43,957 nucleotides of DNA from NCBI GenBank assembly GCA_025937785.1, contig JAICQQ010000049.1, positions 1 through 43,957 on the forward strand. Direction: 5' to 3'. A model generated the notes under the pieces. That model saw only the letters and a list, made by a program, of their open reading frames with translations, did no database searches and had not been told where the DNA came from. The stretch is from Polyangiaceae bacterium (GTDB lineage: Bacteria; Myxococcota_A; Polyangia; Polyangiales; Polyangiaceae). The position numbers and the translations under genes were made by a program. This document shows, in pieces, positions 17,276-27,400 of the stretch (its first letter is position 1; every line of letters starts with the position of its first letter).

Positions 17276-18045
17276 CGCTGGTCCACGAGCGCCCAGCGCT
17301 TGCTGCAGAGTCGGCGAACGTGGTCGAGTTCGTCGAACTCTACAAGATCTACGGTAGAGGCGACGCCGAGGTCCGAGCGCTCGACGGCGTGAGCCTGAGT
17401 ATCCGCACGGGCGAATTCGTGGCCATCATGGGGGCGAGCGGGTCCGGCAAGTCGACGGCGATGAACATCATCGGGTGCCTGGACGCTCCCACGGCCGGCC
17501 AATACCTGTTCCACGGCGTCGATGTCGGCGGGCTCGATCGCGATCAGCACGCTTTGCTCCGCCGTCACTACATCGGCTTCGTGTTCCAGGGTTTCAACCT
17601 GCTAGCGAAGACCAGCGCGCTCGAGAACGTCGAGCTGCCGCTGGTCTACCGCAAAGTTCCCGCAAAGGAACGCCGGCAGCGTGCGCTCGCGGCGCTCGCC
17701 TCGGTGGGCTTGGCGAACCGCGCCACGCACGTTCCGAGCGAACTCTCCGGCGGACAGCAGCAACGCGTCGCCATCGCGCGCGCGCTCGTCACGTCACCCT
17801 CGCTGCTACTCGCCGACGAACCGACCGGTAACCTCGACTCTCGCACCAAGGTCGAGATCATGCGGCTCTTGGTCGAGTTGAACGAACGCCGTGGCATTAC
17901 CATTGCCATGGTCACGCACGAACCGGAAATGGCCGAGTATGTGCAGCGAGTGATCTCCTTTCGCGACGGGCGCATCCTGCCCGCGGACAGCCCCCACGCC
18001 CCTCATCCGAGCGCGCCGCCGAGCCAGAGGTCGGTGTCCCCATGA
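17272..18045 (+). CDS. MacB-type ABC transporter ATP-binding protein
   Basis: 257 aa, LolD/MacB-class nucleotide-binding domain. Walker A is GASGSGKST, the Q loop lies in FVFQGFNLLA, the signature is LSGGQQQRVAIARAL, Walker B is LLLADEPTGNLDS, and the switch His is in MVTHEPEMAEY. It starts with the ATG that overlaps the macA stop, and ends overlapping the permease start (ATGA). In E. coli MacB this domain is fused to the permease; here it is a separate polypeptide with a short Pro/Ser-rich tail. It powers mechanotransmission export with MacA and TolC. Confidence 0.95.
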   Translation: MTLVHERPALAAESANVVEFVELYKIYGRGDAEVRALDGVSLSIRTGEFVAIMGASGSGKSTAMNIIGCLDAPTAGQYLFHGVDVGGLDRDQHALLRRHYIGFVFQGFNLLAKTSALENVELPLVYRKVPAKERRQRALAALASVGLANRATHVPSELSGGQQQRVAIARALVTSPSLLLADEPTGNLDSRTKVEIMRLLVELNERRGITIAMVTHEPEMAEYVQRVISFRDGRILPADSPHAPHPSAPPSQRSVSP

Positions 18046-19247
18046 TCCTCGCCACTCTCTGGATGGCGGTGCGCGAGATCCTGCGCAACAAGCTGCGCTC
18101 GTTCTTGACGATGCTGGGCATCGTCATCGGTGTGTCGGCGGTGATCGCGCTGGTGAACATCGGCGAGGGCGCGACCGCCAAGGTCAAGTCCGACATCGGC
18201 AGGCTGGGCGACAACCTCTTGATCGTGAGCCCCGGCGCCGGGCGCCGCAGCGCTACGTATACACCGGCGCCTCTGTTCACTCTAGAGGACGTCGCCGCCG
18301 TGAGGCGTGAGGTGACGGGCATCGAGCACGTCGCTCCCACTGCGGGCGCGCAACAGCTCGTGGTGTGGGGCAACAAGAACCACCAAAGCGGTGTGACCGG
18401 TACGACCAACGACTACCTGGCCGCCCGCGGTTATCGGCTCGCGCGCGGCCGGGAGTTCTTGCCCGCGGAGCAGGCATCGGGGCGCGCCGTGTGCCTGTTG
18501 GGCGCCACCGTCAAGAAAGAGCTCTTTGGATCCAGCGACCCCCTCGGCGCGTCGGTGCGCGTCGGTAAAGTAAGTTGCCTGGTGATCGGCGAGCTCGCCA
18601 GCAAAGGTCAATCCGGGATGGGCCAGGATCAGGACGACCTGGTGTTGATGCCCCTGCGCACGGTGCAGCGCCGCCTGATCGGAGACCCCGGCGTGAATGC
18701 CATCTTTCTTTCGGCGAAAAGCTCGCAGATCACGAGCTCGGTGGAACGCCAACTCGAAGGGCTGCTGCGCCAGCGGCGGCGCATTCCCCCGGGCGGCGAG
18801 GACGACTTTTCGGTGCGCGACATGCAAGAGATCGCCCAAGCCATGAGCAGCGCCACGGGCACGCTGACCGCACTCTTGGGAGCCATCGCAGCCGTGAGTC
18901 TGCTGGTCGGAGGGATTGGCATCATGAACATCATGCTGGTCAACGTGACCGAACGTACCCGTGAGATAGGCATTCGCCTGGCCATCGGTGCGCTGGCGCG
19001 AGACGTCCTGTTTCAGTTTCTCGTCGAAGCCGTGGTGCTGTCGACCCTGGGCGGAGTGATCGGAATCGCGGCAGGCCTGGGCATGTCCTGGTCCGCTACG
19101 CGCGCGCTCGATCTCCCCTTCCTGCTGCAGCCGGAGATCTTGCTACTGGCGTTCGGATTCTCGGCGTTCGTCGGCGTGCTCTTCGGCTTTCTGCCCGCGC
19201 GCAAGGCCGCGCGCTTGAATCCGATCGAGGCGTTGAGATATGAATGA
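18042..19247 (+). CDS. MacB-type ABC transporter permease (FtsX family)
   Basis: 401 aa. Transmembrane helix 1 is at the N-terminus (LTMLGIVIGVSAVIALVNIG). A periplasmic MacB_PCD domain of ~220 residues follows, with TYTPAPLFTLEDVAAVRREV and RLARGREFLPAEQASGRAVCLLG. Three C-terminal helices make up the FtsX domain (LLGAIAAVSLLVGGIGIMNIML; VLSTLGGVIGIAAGLGMSW; ILLLAFGFSAFVGVLFGFLPARKAARLNPIEALRYE). The motif NVTERTREIGIRLAIGA is the coupling helix that contacts the ATPase. The last 8 bases overlap the tolC-like gene. Together with its neighbours it makes a complete MacA-MacB-TolC pump. Confidence 0.95.
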   Translation: MILATLWMAVREILRNKLRSFLTMLGIVIGVSAVIALVNIGEGATAKVKSDIGRLGDNLLIVSPGAGRRSATYTPAPLFTLEDVAAVRREVTGIEHVAPTAGAQQLVVWGNKNHQSGVTGTTNDYLAARGYRLARGREFLPAEQASGRAVCLLGATVKKELFGSSDPLGASVRVGKVSCLVIGELASKGQSGMGQDQDDLVLMPLRTVQRRLIGDPGVNAIFLSAKSSQITSSVERQLEGLLRQRRRIPPGGEDDFSVRDMQEIAQAMSSATGTLTALLGAIAAVSLLVGGIGIMNIMLVNVTERTREIGIRLAIGALARDVLFQFLVEAVVLSTLGGVIGIAAGLGMSWSATRALDLPFLLQPEILLLAFGFSAFVGVLFGFLPARKAARLNPIEALRYE

Positions 19248-20844
19248 GCGACGAAGACTGGCGAGCGCGTGCGTGCTCGCGCTCTCGGTAACGAGCATCG
19301 CCAGCGCACAAACGGCGCCCGCACCCGGCGCAGCGACACCCGCTGAAGGGACACCGGCAGCCCCACCCCCGACCGCCGCACCGACGCCGCGGGCGCTCGC
19401 CCACGCGGACACCACGGGACTAGAGCCGATCTCTCGCAACGAAGCGGTGAACCGCGCCATGCAGAACAGTCCGGCGCTGCGCCTGGCCGAGATCGATGTC
19501 AAGAGTGCCAAGGCCGAAGTCGAGGGCGAACAGGGGCGTTACCCGTTCTACTTCGGCGCGGACGCCGGCTACACCAGGAGCGGCTCGGCGCAGCTTCGCC
19601 GCAACGACACGGTGAGTTCGAGTTCGTCGCACAGCGTGACGGGCGGCGTCGGACTCAGCCGTCAGTTCAAGACCGGCACGTCCGCCGAGCTCCGCGCCGA
19701 GGGCGAGTACTTCCACAATGACTCACCGTCGGCGGCAGCCGGCGTCACCCCTTTCGCCGCTTCCGGGTACGGGGCGAGCTTTCGAGCGTCGGTCAGCCAA
19801 CCGCTGCTCAGGGGTTATGGCACGCGCATCGGCGAAGCGGACCTGCGCGCGGCGCGCGTCGCACAGAAGGCTTCGGAGAAGAGTCTACTGCGCACACGAA
19901 GCGCGCTCATCGGAGACGTGCTGAGTGCGTACTTCGAGCTCTGGTACAGTTCGCGTGCCGTCGATATCGAGACGACGTCGCTGGCACTGGCGCGCGAACA
20001 ACTCGATCAGGCGAGCGCACGCTTCAGCCTCGGGGACATTTCCAAGGTAGACCTGTTGACATTCCAGACCCGCGCCTCGGAGCTGGAAGAGGCATTGATT
20101 GCCGCGGAGCTGGGGCGGCAGCAGCGATCGGTAGCGCTGAGCCAACTGATGGGACAAGCCCCGCCAGCCGCCGACTTGTTCGCGTCCACGGAACCCGGCC
20201 TCGATGGCCAGCGCTTCGACTTCGGCGAGGTCGAAACCGCGATGCGAGCAGACTCCGTGGAGCTGGCCGAGCTCGAGCAGCAGGTGAAGCTCGCACGCAC
20301 GCAGGCAGAAGTCGCGGGGGAATCGTGGCGACCTCGACTCGACGTGGAAGCGTGGGCACAGAGCGCCGGCGTCAGCACCGAGTTTCCGAACGCCTGGGGT
20401 CGTGCCGCTGGCGGGCAGTACTGGAGCGCGCACGCGGGTGTCGCTTTCGATCTTCCCCTCGACGACGCGGGGCGCCATGCCGAACAAACACGGGCCGCGC
20501 TCAGGATCCAAGCGGCGCAAGAGCAGCTCGAAGCCGCGCGGCGTCGGGTGGGCGCGGACGCCACCACCGCGATCGCGAACGAGCGGGCCGCGCGCGAGCG
20601 TCTGACGAGCGCCCAGCGCACCACGACCATCGCCGATGAGACTTACCGGGCCGAACGAGAGCGCTACGACCTGGGTCAAGCCCTGGTGATCTCGGTGCAA
20701 GAAGCCGAAGCCGCGCTCCGCCGTGCCCGGTTGCGCGAAGCGCGCGCACGCGTCGACGCCGCTCAGGCCCGGCTGGTGCTGTTGCACCTCACCGGAGGCT
20801 TGCTGAGCGGCGCCGGCACTTCAGGGGCGCCGACCGTCGACTGA
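19240..20844 (+). CDS. TolC-family outer-membrane efflux channel
   Basis: 534 aa. A signal peptide (RRLASACVLALSVTSIASAQ) is followed by an Ala/Pro/Thr-rich linker. Then come the two repeated helical-hairpin/strand units of the OEP family (ISRNEAVNRAMQNSPALRLAEIDVKSAKAEVEGEQGRY; later DSVELAELEQQVKLARTQAEVAGESWRPRLD). The closing helices include ARRRVGADATTAIANERAARERL and YDLGQALVISVQEAEAALRRARL, typical for TolC/NodT relatives. It starts at ATG 19240, 8 bases inside the permease gene. It should form the trimeric duct for the MacAB pump, and might also serve the RND pump at 0.2-4.5 kb, which lacks its own channel. Confidence 0.93.
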   Translation: MNERRRLASACVLALSVTSIASAQTAPAPGAATPAEGTPAAPPPTAAPTPRALAHADTTGLEPISRNEAVNRAMQNSPALRLAEIDVKSAKAEVEGEQGRYPFYFGADAGYTRSGSAQLRRNDTVSSSSSHSVTGGVGLSRQFKTGTSAELRAEGEYFHNDSPSAAAGVTPFAASGYGASFRASVSQPLLRGYGTRIGEADLRAARVAQKASEKSLLRTRSALIGDVLSAYFELWYSSRAVDIETTSLALAREQLDQASARFSLGDISKVDLLTFQTRASELEEALIAAELGRQQRSVALSQLMGQAPPAADLFASTEPGLDGQRFDFGEVETAMRADSVELAELEQQVKLARTQAEVAGESWRPRLDVEAWAQSAGVSTEFPNAWGRAAGGQYWSAHAGVAFDLPLDDAGRHAEQTRAALRIQAAQEQLEAARRRVGADATTAIANERAARERLTSAQRTTTIADETYRAERERYDLGQALVISVQEAEAALRRARLREARARVDAAQARLVLLHLTGGLLSGAGTSGAPTVD

Positions 20845-20853
20845 AGAGCTCCA

Positions 20854-20877
20854 CGCGCCCTGCAAAAGCGGGGCGCG
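20854..20877. terminator. Hairpin between convergent tolC-like and amt genes
   Basis: CGCGCCCTGC, loop AAAA, GCGGGGCGCG: a 10-base-pair stem with one G-U wobble lies 10 bases after the tolC-like stop and 37 bases before the Amt stop. There is no clear T-run on either side, so it may be a bidirectional, factor-assisted terminator. Confidence 0.55.
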
Positions 20878-20913
20878 CAAAGCAGCTTCAGCGAGTCGGG
20901 CTCCGACGAGCTC

Positions 20914-22371
20914 TCACGCCTCGCCCAGGTGGTAGCCCTTCTCGCCGTGATCGGACAGATCGAGACCCGTCTCTTCGTCCTCGACGCTCGGGCGCAAGCC
21001 CACCACTGCCTTCACGACGTAAGCCAGCACCGCTGTGGCCAGACAGCTGAGCACGATGGTGAAACCCATGGCCTTGAGCTGTTCGAGCCAAAGCGTACCG
21101 CCTTCGACGACGGCTTTCATGTTGTCCCCGACGAGGTTCGGATTGATCGCGGGGTCGGCGAAGAACCCCAGCAACAGCGCGCCCAATGTACCGCCCACGC
21201 CATGGATCCCGAAGGTATCGAGCGCGTCGTCGTAACCGAGAGCGTTCTTGAGTTTGGTGCAAGCGAAGTATGGCACCACACCTGCCAGCACGCCGATGAT
21301 GACGGCGCTCGTGGTCGACACGAAGCCTGCGCAAGGCGTGATCACGACGAGACCACCCACCACGCCCGAACAGAACCCGAGAACCGTGGGCTTGCCGCGC
21401 GAAATCCACTCTGCCGCCGGCCAAGCAGCTCCACCGATGGCTGCAGCGAGCGTGGTCGTCACGAACGCTTGCGAAGCAATACCGTCCGCGGCGCCGGCGC
21501 TACCGGCGTTGAAACCGTACCAGCCGACCCAGAGCATCCCGGTTCCCGTCATCGTGGCTACCAAGCTATGCGGGGCGAGGTTCTCCGTACCGAAGCCCTT
21601 GCGCTTACCGAGGATCAGGCAGAGCACGAGCGCGGACCAGCCGGAGCTCATGTGCACCACGGTGCCGCCCGCGAAGTCGATCGCCTTGATGCCGGCCCCT
21701 GCGTTCCACAAACCGTTCATCAGCCCGTCGACGCCCCACACCATGTGCGCCAGCGGGAAGTATACGAGCAGCATCCAACCGAACAGGAACAGGAGCACCG
21801 CGCTGTACTTCATGCGTTCAGCGATGGCACCGACGATCAGCGCCGGGGTGATGATGGCAAACATCATCTGGAAAGTCGCGAACATGTTGTGGGACACCCA
21901 CGCCATGTAGTCGGTGTTGGGCATGGAATCGACGCCCGCGAACATCGCGAACTTGAAGTCACCGACGAACGGGCTACCCGAGGAAAACGCCATGCTGTAA
22001 CCGAACGCCCACCAAAGTAGGGCCACCATTCCCGCCATGCCTAGGCATTGGGCCATGACGCTGAGTACGTTCTTCTGACGCACCAAACCTCCGTAGAAGA
22101 GCGAGAGGCCGGGTAAGGTCATGAACAGCACCAGAGCTGCGCAGACCATGATCCAAGCGTTGTGACCGGGTCCGGGACCCGCCACCTTGGAGGTGGCTCC
22201 ATCCGCCCGTCCGCCGTTGTTCACGTAGGCTTCCAGGTCAGCCACGCGCTTCTCCAAGTCGGCCGCCGTCACGGCCGGGGCCGCGGCCGGCTCTTGGGCG
22301 TGACTCACCCCGGCGGTGATACACAAGGTCAGCGCAATGAGCGCGACCACTGCAACTAATCTCGAGACCAT
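20914..22371 (-). CDS. amt: Ammonium transporter (Amt/Rh family)
   Basis: 485 aa. An inner-membrane ammonium channel of 11 helices, normally working as a trimer. A signal peptide (LVAVVALIALTLCITAGVSHAQ) and a short helical extracytoplasmic segment (ADLEKRVADLEAYVNNGG) come first. Family motifs follow: PGLSLFYGGLVRQKNVLS, the first pore His in VVHMSSGWSAL, and the second in FGIHGVGGTLGALLLGFFAD. The twin-His pore and the conserved C-terminal tail (GLDLSDHGEKGYHLGE) are intact. Start ATG 22371 follows AAGGAG at proper spacing. No glnK/PII gene is adjacent, which is unusual because amt and glnK are commonly paired. Regulation by nitrogen status is likely, but no clean NtrC or sigma-54 site was found. 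Confidence 0.95.
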   Translation of the reverse strand: MVSRLVAVVALIALTLCITAGVSHAQEPAAAPAVTAADLEKRVADLEAYVNNGGRADGATSKVAGPGPGHNAWIMVCAALVLFMTLPGLSLFYGGLVRQKNVLSVMAQCLGMAGMVALLWWAFGYSMAFSSGSPFVGDFKFAMFAGVDSMPNTDYMAWVSHNMFATFQMMFAIITPALIVGAIAERMKYSAVLLFLFGWMLLVYFPLAHMVWGVDGLMNGLWNAGAGIKAIDFAGGTVVHMSSGWSALVLCLILGKRKGFGTENLAPHSLVATMTGTGMLWVGWYGFNAGSAGAADGIASQAFVTTTLAAAIGGAAWPAAEWISRGKPTVLGFCSGVVGGLVVITPCAGFVSTTSAVIIGVLAGVVPYFACTKLKNALGYDDALDTFGIHGVGGTLGALLLGFFADPAINPNLVGDNMKAVVEGGTLWLEQLKAMGFTIVLSCLATAVLAYVVKAVVGLRPSVEDEETGLDLSDHGEKGYHLGEA

Positions 22372-22826
22372 AAGACACTCCTTACGAAATCAACGCACGC
22401 ATCGAGCTCCGGCAACCCTGCCGACCAAGGACGCGCGTTGGGAGCGATAACGGTTCGCTGTTTGCCGGACGGTGCCGGGATCATGTCGGAACTGACCACC
22501 TGCATAAGCAAATCTTTATGCGCGGTGACGATAGGAAACTTTGGTCGCTCTAGATTTTCAGCTTCACGCCCTGTTTTGCATTCACATCACAAAACGGCTG
22601 GATCCTGCAGAGTGGGCTCGAGTGGGTAAGACCCGCAAATTTCGCTGTGCTTCGAGCGGTGCCGTGACTCAGACTGACGTTCATCTACATGATATTATTG
22701 GATAATCGTCAATTGATCGGCATGTGGGAGCGGATCCGATTACTGAATCCGTCAGAATTGTCACTCGATCCGATGCTCGCGTCCCCCGGAGCTGGAACAT
22801 TTCGGTAAAGCTGCCCCTTGCGGGCA
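22372..22826. other. Non-coding region upstream of amt (455 bases)
   Basis: No convincing gene is seen. The half next to amt should hold its promoter. It contains a hexamer inverted repeat GCATAA (22502-22507) and TTATGC (22516-22521), which could be an operator. The other half includes an AT-rich stretch near 22687-22708 with an imperfect palindrome (TGATATTAT / ATAATCGTCA). The local AT content is well above that of its surroundings, consistent with regulatory DNA. Confidence 0.5.
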
Positions 22827-23609
22827 CTACCCGATCAGCACCAAGTGGCTCAGCTCTGACGCGCGCGCGTAGAGCAGCACGAGCTCCTCGAGTTCGCAGC
22901 GCACATCGAGGTCGTTGGCCACCGCGCCCAAGTACTCGCGGGTTTCCTTGGGCGACGTGCCCAACCTTCGAAACGGAGTCTGTTCGGCGAGCGCGGGCAG
23001 TGCAGACAACAAGCGGCGCGGATTGGCATTGCGCAAGCCGCCTCCGATGCGCAGCACCGTGGCCTCCGACAGACAGGTGAGCTCCCCCAGGGCTTCTGCT
23101 GCGATGTCGCCTCGCACTGCCGCCGATGCCAGCCGCGCCGCGGCAGGCACCCCCTGCCGCAGTAGGTGATGGGTCAGCAGGGCTTGCAAGAGGTCGTGAG
23201 GCCAATTCACCCGCGCGAAGAGGCTTTGCGTTTGCGGATAGCGAGCGCGGAGTGTCTCGAACAGACTGGCGTAGCGATCGACCAGCACCGATCCATCCTG
23301 CGCGAGCCCGAATTCCTCGACCATGGCCGCCAGTGTGTCGCGCTCATCCGAGGACGGAGCCGACCACGCCCCGCCGCCTCGGTGCCAGAGCGCTTGCATC
23401 AGAGTAAAACACCCCGACTCGCTCAGAATTTCTTCCAGCGCGGGGCGCGGCAAACCCAAGTAACACGTGCAGCCCGCCATTGCTCGAAAGATATCGGGCC
23501 GGGACGGCGCCCACAAGCTGCAAACAACGTGCTCACGATGCCCAGCGCACTCGAGCATTCGGCATAGGCTGATGACCTCATCGACCTTGCACGCTGATGA
23601 ACGCGCCAC
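22827..23609 (-). CDS. Unrecognised Leu/Ala-rich protein downstream of padR
   Basis: 260 aa from GTG 23609, just 15 bases after the padR stop and with GGAG close upstream; ATG 23558 is a possible later start. No family was recognised. The product looks all-helical, with a Cys-rich N-terminal third (SLCRMLECAGHREHVVCSLWAP, MAGCTCYLG, ESGCFTL), a central helical block with YPQTQSLFARVNWPHDLLQALLTHHLL, and a C-terminal part with LTCLSEATVLRIGGGLRNANPRRLL. No signal peptide or membrane helix is evident. The close spacing suggests that PadR controls it, so PadR ligand-responsive regulation is expected. Its role is unknown. Confidence 0.6.
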   Translation of the reverse strand: MARSSACKVDEVISLCRMLECAGHREHVVCSLWAPSRPDIFRAMAGCTCYLGLPRPALEEILSESGCFTLMQALWHRGGGAWSAPSSDERDTLAAMVEEFGLAQDGSVLVDRYASLFETLRARYPQTQSLFARVNWPHDLLQALLTHHLLRQGVPAAARLASAAVRGDIAAEALGELTCLSEATVLRIGGGLRNANPRRLLSALPALAEQTPFRRLGTSPKETREYLGAVANDLDVRCELEELVLLYARASELSHLVLIG

Positions 23610-23624
23610 TCGCTCCGCTGACGC

Positions 23625-24215
23625 TTAGCGACGGGAAGCGTCGAGGGCAGCTTCGATCTTGTCCAGCGCCTCGTCGAGGGCCGATTTGATCGCCCGCAAC
23701 GCCGCCGGGCTCAAGCGACCTCGCCGACTGCCGCGGCGAAACGCCTTCACGAGACGCGCCACGCCCTGCATGAGCTCTGCAAAGTCTTCGGCGTACGCCT
23801 CCCAAGGTTCGTCCTCGAAGCGATCGTAGAAGTCGTCGACGGCGCGCCGGTTGGCAGCAAGGTCGTAGCGACCTGCATCGGTGATGGCGTACGCCTTGCG
23901 CCCCGCCTGCTCGACGACCTGCGCTTGCTGGAGTTCTTCCAAGAGCTGCAGGGTCGGGTACACGACCCCAGGACTGGGTCGATAACTGCCGCCGGCTCGT
24001 TCTTCGATGTGTTGGATCACTTCGTAGCCGTGACGCGGCTGGTCTTTGATGGCGTCCAGCACGAGCAGGCGCACCTCACCGCGCTCGGCGCGGTGCCGGC
24101 GCTCGTCCATGACCCCAGCCCACCAGTCGTGGTGACGCCCTCGCCGCCCTCGTCCCGCTGCCCACCGCGACCACCACAGGTAACCATTTGGCCCACAGGC
24201 CGAAGCTCCGATCAT
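23625..24215 (-). CDS. PadR-family transcriptional regulator
   Basis: 196 aa. The winged-helix domain is GEVRLLVLDAIKDQPRHGYEVIQHIEERAGGSYRPSPGVVYPTLQLLEE (about residues 46-95), the standard PadR signature. A C-terminal helical dimerisation region follows. The N-terminal ~40 residues are rich in Gly, Trp, Arg and His (NGYLWWSRWAAGRGRRGRHHDWW), a leader seen in a subgroup of PadR proteins. ATG 24215 is chosen because AGGAG lies 9 bases upstream and the leader fits that subgroup; the frame opens earlier at 24419. It probably represses its own operon, including the unrecognised gene that follows. A palindromic site lies ~45 bases upstream of the start. Confidence 0.9.
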   Translation of the reverse strand: MIGASACGPNGYLWWSRWAAGRGRRGRHHDWWAGVMDERRHRAERGEVRLLVLDAIKDQPRHGYEVIQHIEERAGGSYRPSPGVVYPTLQLLEELQQAQVVEQAGRKAYAITDAGRYDLAANRRAVDDFYDRFEDEPWEAYAEDFAELMQGVARLVKAFRRGSRRGRLSPAALRAIKSALDEALDKIEAALDASRR

Positions 24216-24260
24216 CGCAAAAATCTCCTGGTTGGCATGCCTAACGGCCACTATCGACAC

Positions 24261-24275
24261 ATCTATAGATATATC
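24261..24275. promoter_or_regulatory. Overlapping palindromes upstream of padR (operator candidate)
   Basis: ATCTATAGAT (24261-24270) and GATATATC (24268-24275) are both perfect palindromes and overlap. They form an AT-rich island in GC-rich DNA, 46-60 bases upstream of the padR start. PadR-like repressors often bind such AT-rich dyads at their own promoters, so autoregulation is likely. Confidence 0.55.
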
Positions 24276-24483
24276 TTTATCCCTGTCAAGAGGCGTCCAG
24301 GGCGCGGGAGTTCCTGAGCTCGAGCCCTGCAACCCCGCGCGGCGCGTGAGCGCGCGGCGCGTGAGCGCACTCCGCACGCGCTCACCAGTGCACGCGAGCG
24401 GCGCTCGCACGCAGCCCACAGCTTGCCGCGAATTCGGGTGCTGCGTGTTGTGTTAGCGTGCAGTGCACACGAGGGGGGCCCCG

Positions 24484-27400
24484 TTGGGTCGAGATGACGA
24501 GAAGCCCGAAACGCTCCTGACCAACAGCTCGCGACGTTCCTGGTCCGCCCCCGAGCCCGGGCAACGACTGGCGAACGGGCGTTTCGAGATCTCGAGGCGG
24601 CTCGGCGATGGGGGCATGGGTATCGTCTACGAGGCCTTCGACGCCGAGCGTCGAGAAAAGGTCGCGCTGAAGACGTTGCAGCATTTGGAGCCCGCGGGGA
24701 TCTATCAACTGAAGAGCGAGTTCAGAGTACTCGCCGATGTGAGCCACCCCAACTTGGTCCGCCTGCACGAGCTCTTCGCGGACGATCAGACCTGGTTCTT
24801 CACGATGGATCTGGTCGACGGCGTCCAGTTCGATGCTTGGGTCGCCGAGCTGCGGCGCCGGCCACCATCGAACCTGTCGGAGCTCTGCGACTCACCCTGG
24901 CTCGAAGCACTCAGAGCCGCGCTCGCGCAGCTGGTCGAGGCCGTGGCCGCCCTCCACGCTTTCGGCAAGCTGCACCGTGATCTGAAGCCCAGCAACGTCA
25001 TGCTCACCCACGGCGGCCAGGTTGTCGTCCTCGATTTCGGCTTGACGGTCGCTCCCGCAGCTGAGGGCCCGCTGGACGGGGAGCTGGAGGGCGCGTTCTC
25101 GGGCACGCCTGCTTACATGGCACCGGAGCAGGTCCTCGGTCTGAAGGTGTCGCCTGCCAGCGACTGGTACGCGCTCGGTGTGATGCTTTTTCAAGCGCTG
25201 ACGGGCAGCCTGCCTTTTCAAGGCTCGTTCCACGAAATCGCTACGCAGAAGCAGTTGCGCCGGGCGCCCCGCGTGACCGCGGCTTTCCCGGACGTGCCCG
25301 AAGACCTGGCGCGAATTTGCGAGCGATTGCTCGCGACGGACCCTGCCGCGCGTCCTGACGGCGCCACGATGCTCGCCGAATTCGGACTACGCCCCTCGCC
25401 CGCATCGAACAGACCACCACCGTCGAGTCGACCGCCGCGCTCCGGCGCCGGTGGACCACCGATGATCGGCCGCGAGCCGGAGCTCGCGGACATCATGGCA
25501 GCCTATGCCGTGAGCGTCACGGCGCGGGAGCCCGTGATCGTGATGATCGAGGGCGAGAGCGGAATCGGCAAGACCACGCTCGTCGCACGCTTCACCGAAC
25601 TCTTGCGAAGGGACACCGACGCAGTGGTGCTCAGCGGCCGCTGCTACGAACGCGAGACCGTACCCTTCAACGCCTTCGACGTAGTGGTCGACGACCTGTC
25701 GCGCTACCTCTGCGAGCTCCCCAAAGCGGAAGCCGCCAGGCTGGCACCCGCCGAAGCCTGGGCGCTCGTGCGTCTATTTCCGGTGCTGGGTCGCGTAGCG
25801 GCATTCGCAAACGTCGAAGCCCACGTCGGCGCTGACCCCCAAGAAGTGCGCCGGCGCGGGTTCGTCGCGCTGGGCGAGCTCTTCTCACGCATGCGCGATC
25901 AGGCCCCGTTGGTCCTCATCATCGATGACTTGCAGTGGTCCGATGCGGACTCGATCAGGCTGCTGCTGCATCTGATGCGGCAAGCCCATGCACCGGGACT
26001 ACTGTTCGTCGGCACGCGGCGGGACGTCAGCTACCCAGTGCTCGAGCCATTATACGACAAGTTGTCGAGTGACATTCGCGTCGATTTTCGCGAATGCAAG
26101 CTAGCGCCGCTCGCGCCCGATGTGGCCGTGCAAGTGATCGGACGCGACGCTCCCGCCGAGGTGCTGCACGAAGCTCGCGGCAACCCCTTCTTGCTGAACG
26201 AACTGCTTCGCTACGCGCGCGATCGCGGCGCTGAAGACCTCGGCAACCATTCGTTGAACGAGATGCTATGGCAACGTTGCGCCGAGCTCCCTCTAGACTC
26301 ACAGCGGCTGTTGCACGCGATCGCACTGTCCGCGGTTTCCGTCCCGCTCGCGCTCGTGGTCCGAGCCGCAGGCGTCGAACCGAACGCCCACGACGCGCTG
26401 CGTGATCGCCAACTGGTGAGGCGCGGCACGCGCGAAGGCGAAGTCGAGTGCTACCACGACAAGATTCGCGAGACGGTCGAGGCAGCGTTCTCGGAAGCGG
26501 AAACTCGCGCAAGACACCGTTCGCTGGCAGCCGCTTGGGAAGCCGCGAAGGACCCGGATCCAGAGCTCTTGGCGCTCCACCATGCGGGCGCCGGCGAACA
26601 CCAGCGTGCCGCAGAGCACTGGGTCGAGGCAGCTGAACGATCCGCACGATCGTTCGGCTTCGAGCGCGCCGTCGAACTGTACGGCAGGGCCCTCGAACAG
26701 GGGTGCTTCGACGCGGAGACGCTACATCGTCTGCGCATCGCACGAGCCGACGTTCTGGCGCAGTCCGGCCGCAGCTTGGAAGCGGCTGAAACCTGCACCG
26801 GCGCGATGTCAGGCGCGAGCGCCCGGCATCGATCCGATCTCACGCGCCGCGCGGGTGGGTTCTACTTGCAATGCGGTCGACTGGAGGAGGCCATTCCGCT
26901 GGTCAATCAAGGACTAGCGCCCTTCGGGTTGTCGGTGGCACGCAGCAACGCTGCCGCGGTCATCGGTCTCTTGTGGGAACGCACCCGCCTCCGCCTGCGC
27001 GGCTACGAGCCCCGCGCCCAGCCGCCCGATCCCGGCGCCGCCGAGCGTTTTCGAGCGGCCGAGGTCATCACCGGCGCGCTGCCTAGCCTCGATCCGATTC
27101 GCTATCCTGCGCTTGCTACACGGTTGTTGCTCATCGCGCTCGACTCCGGTGACCCCGTGCTGCTCGCTCGTGCCATGGCGAACGAGCTCTTGGTGGGTTT
27201 GATGCTGGCGCTGCCCGACGCCAAGCTGCGCGAGATTGCCGCGCGCGCCGAAGCACTCTGTGACAGGACCGGGGACCCGATGGCTCGACTGTGGCTCGAT
27301 CAGAGCCTCGCCACGCTGGAACTCAGCGACAACCCGCGCCTGAGCCTGACCCATCTGGACCGCGCGCGCGAACTCTTGCGGGCGCACCCCACCCCGGTGG

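Noticed and set aside
22461..22480. Possible sigma-54 promoter for amt on the minus strand
   Set aside because: The reverse strand reads CGGCACC-GTCC-GGCAA, which resembles -24/-12 elements, but the GG-to-GC spacing is 9 bases where the consensus requires 10.
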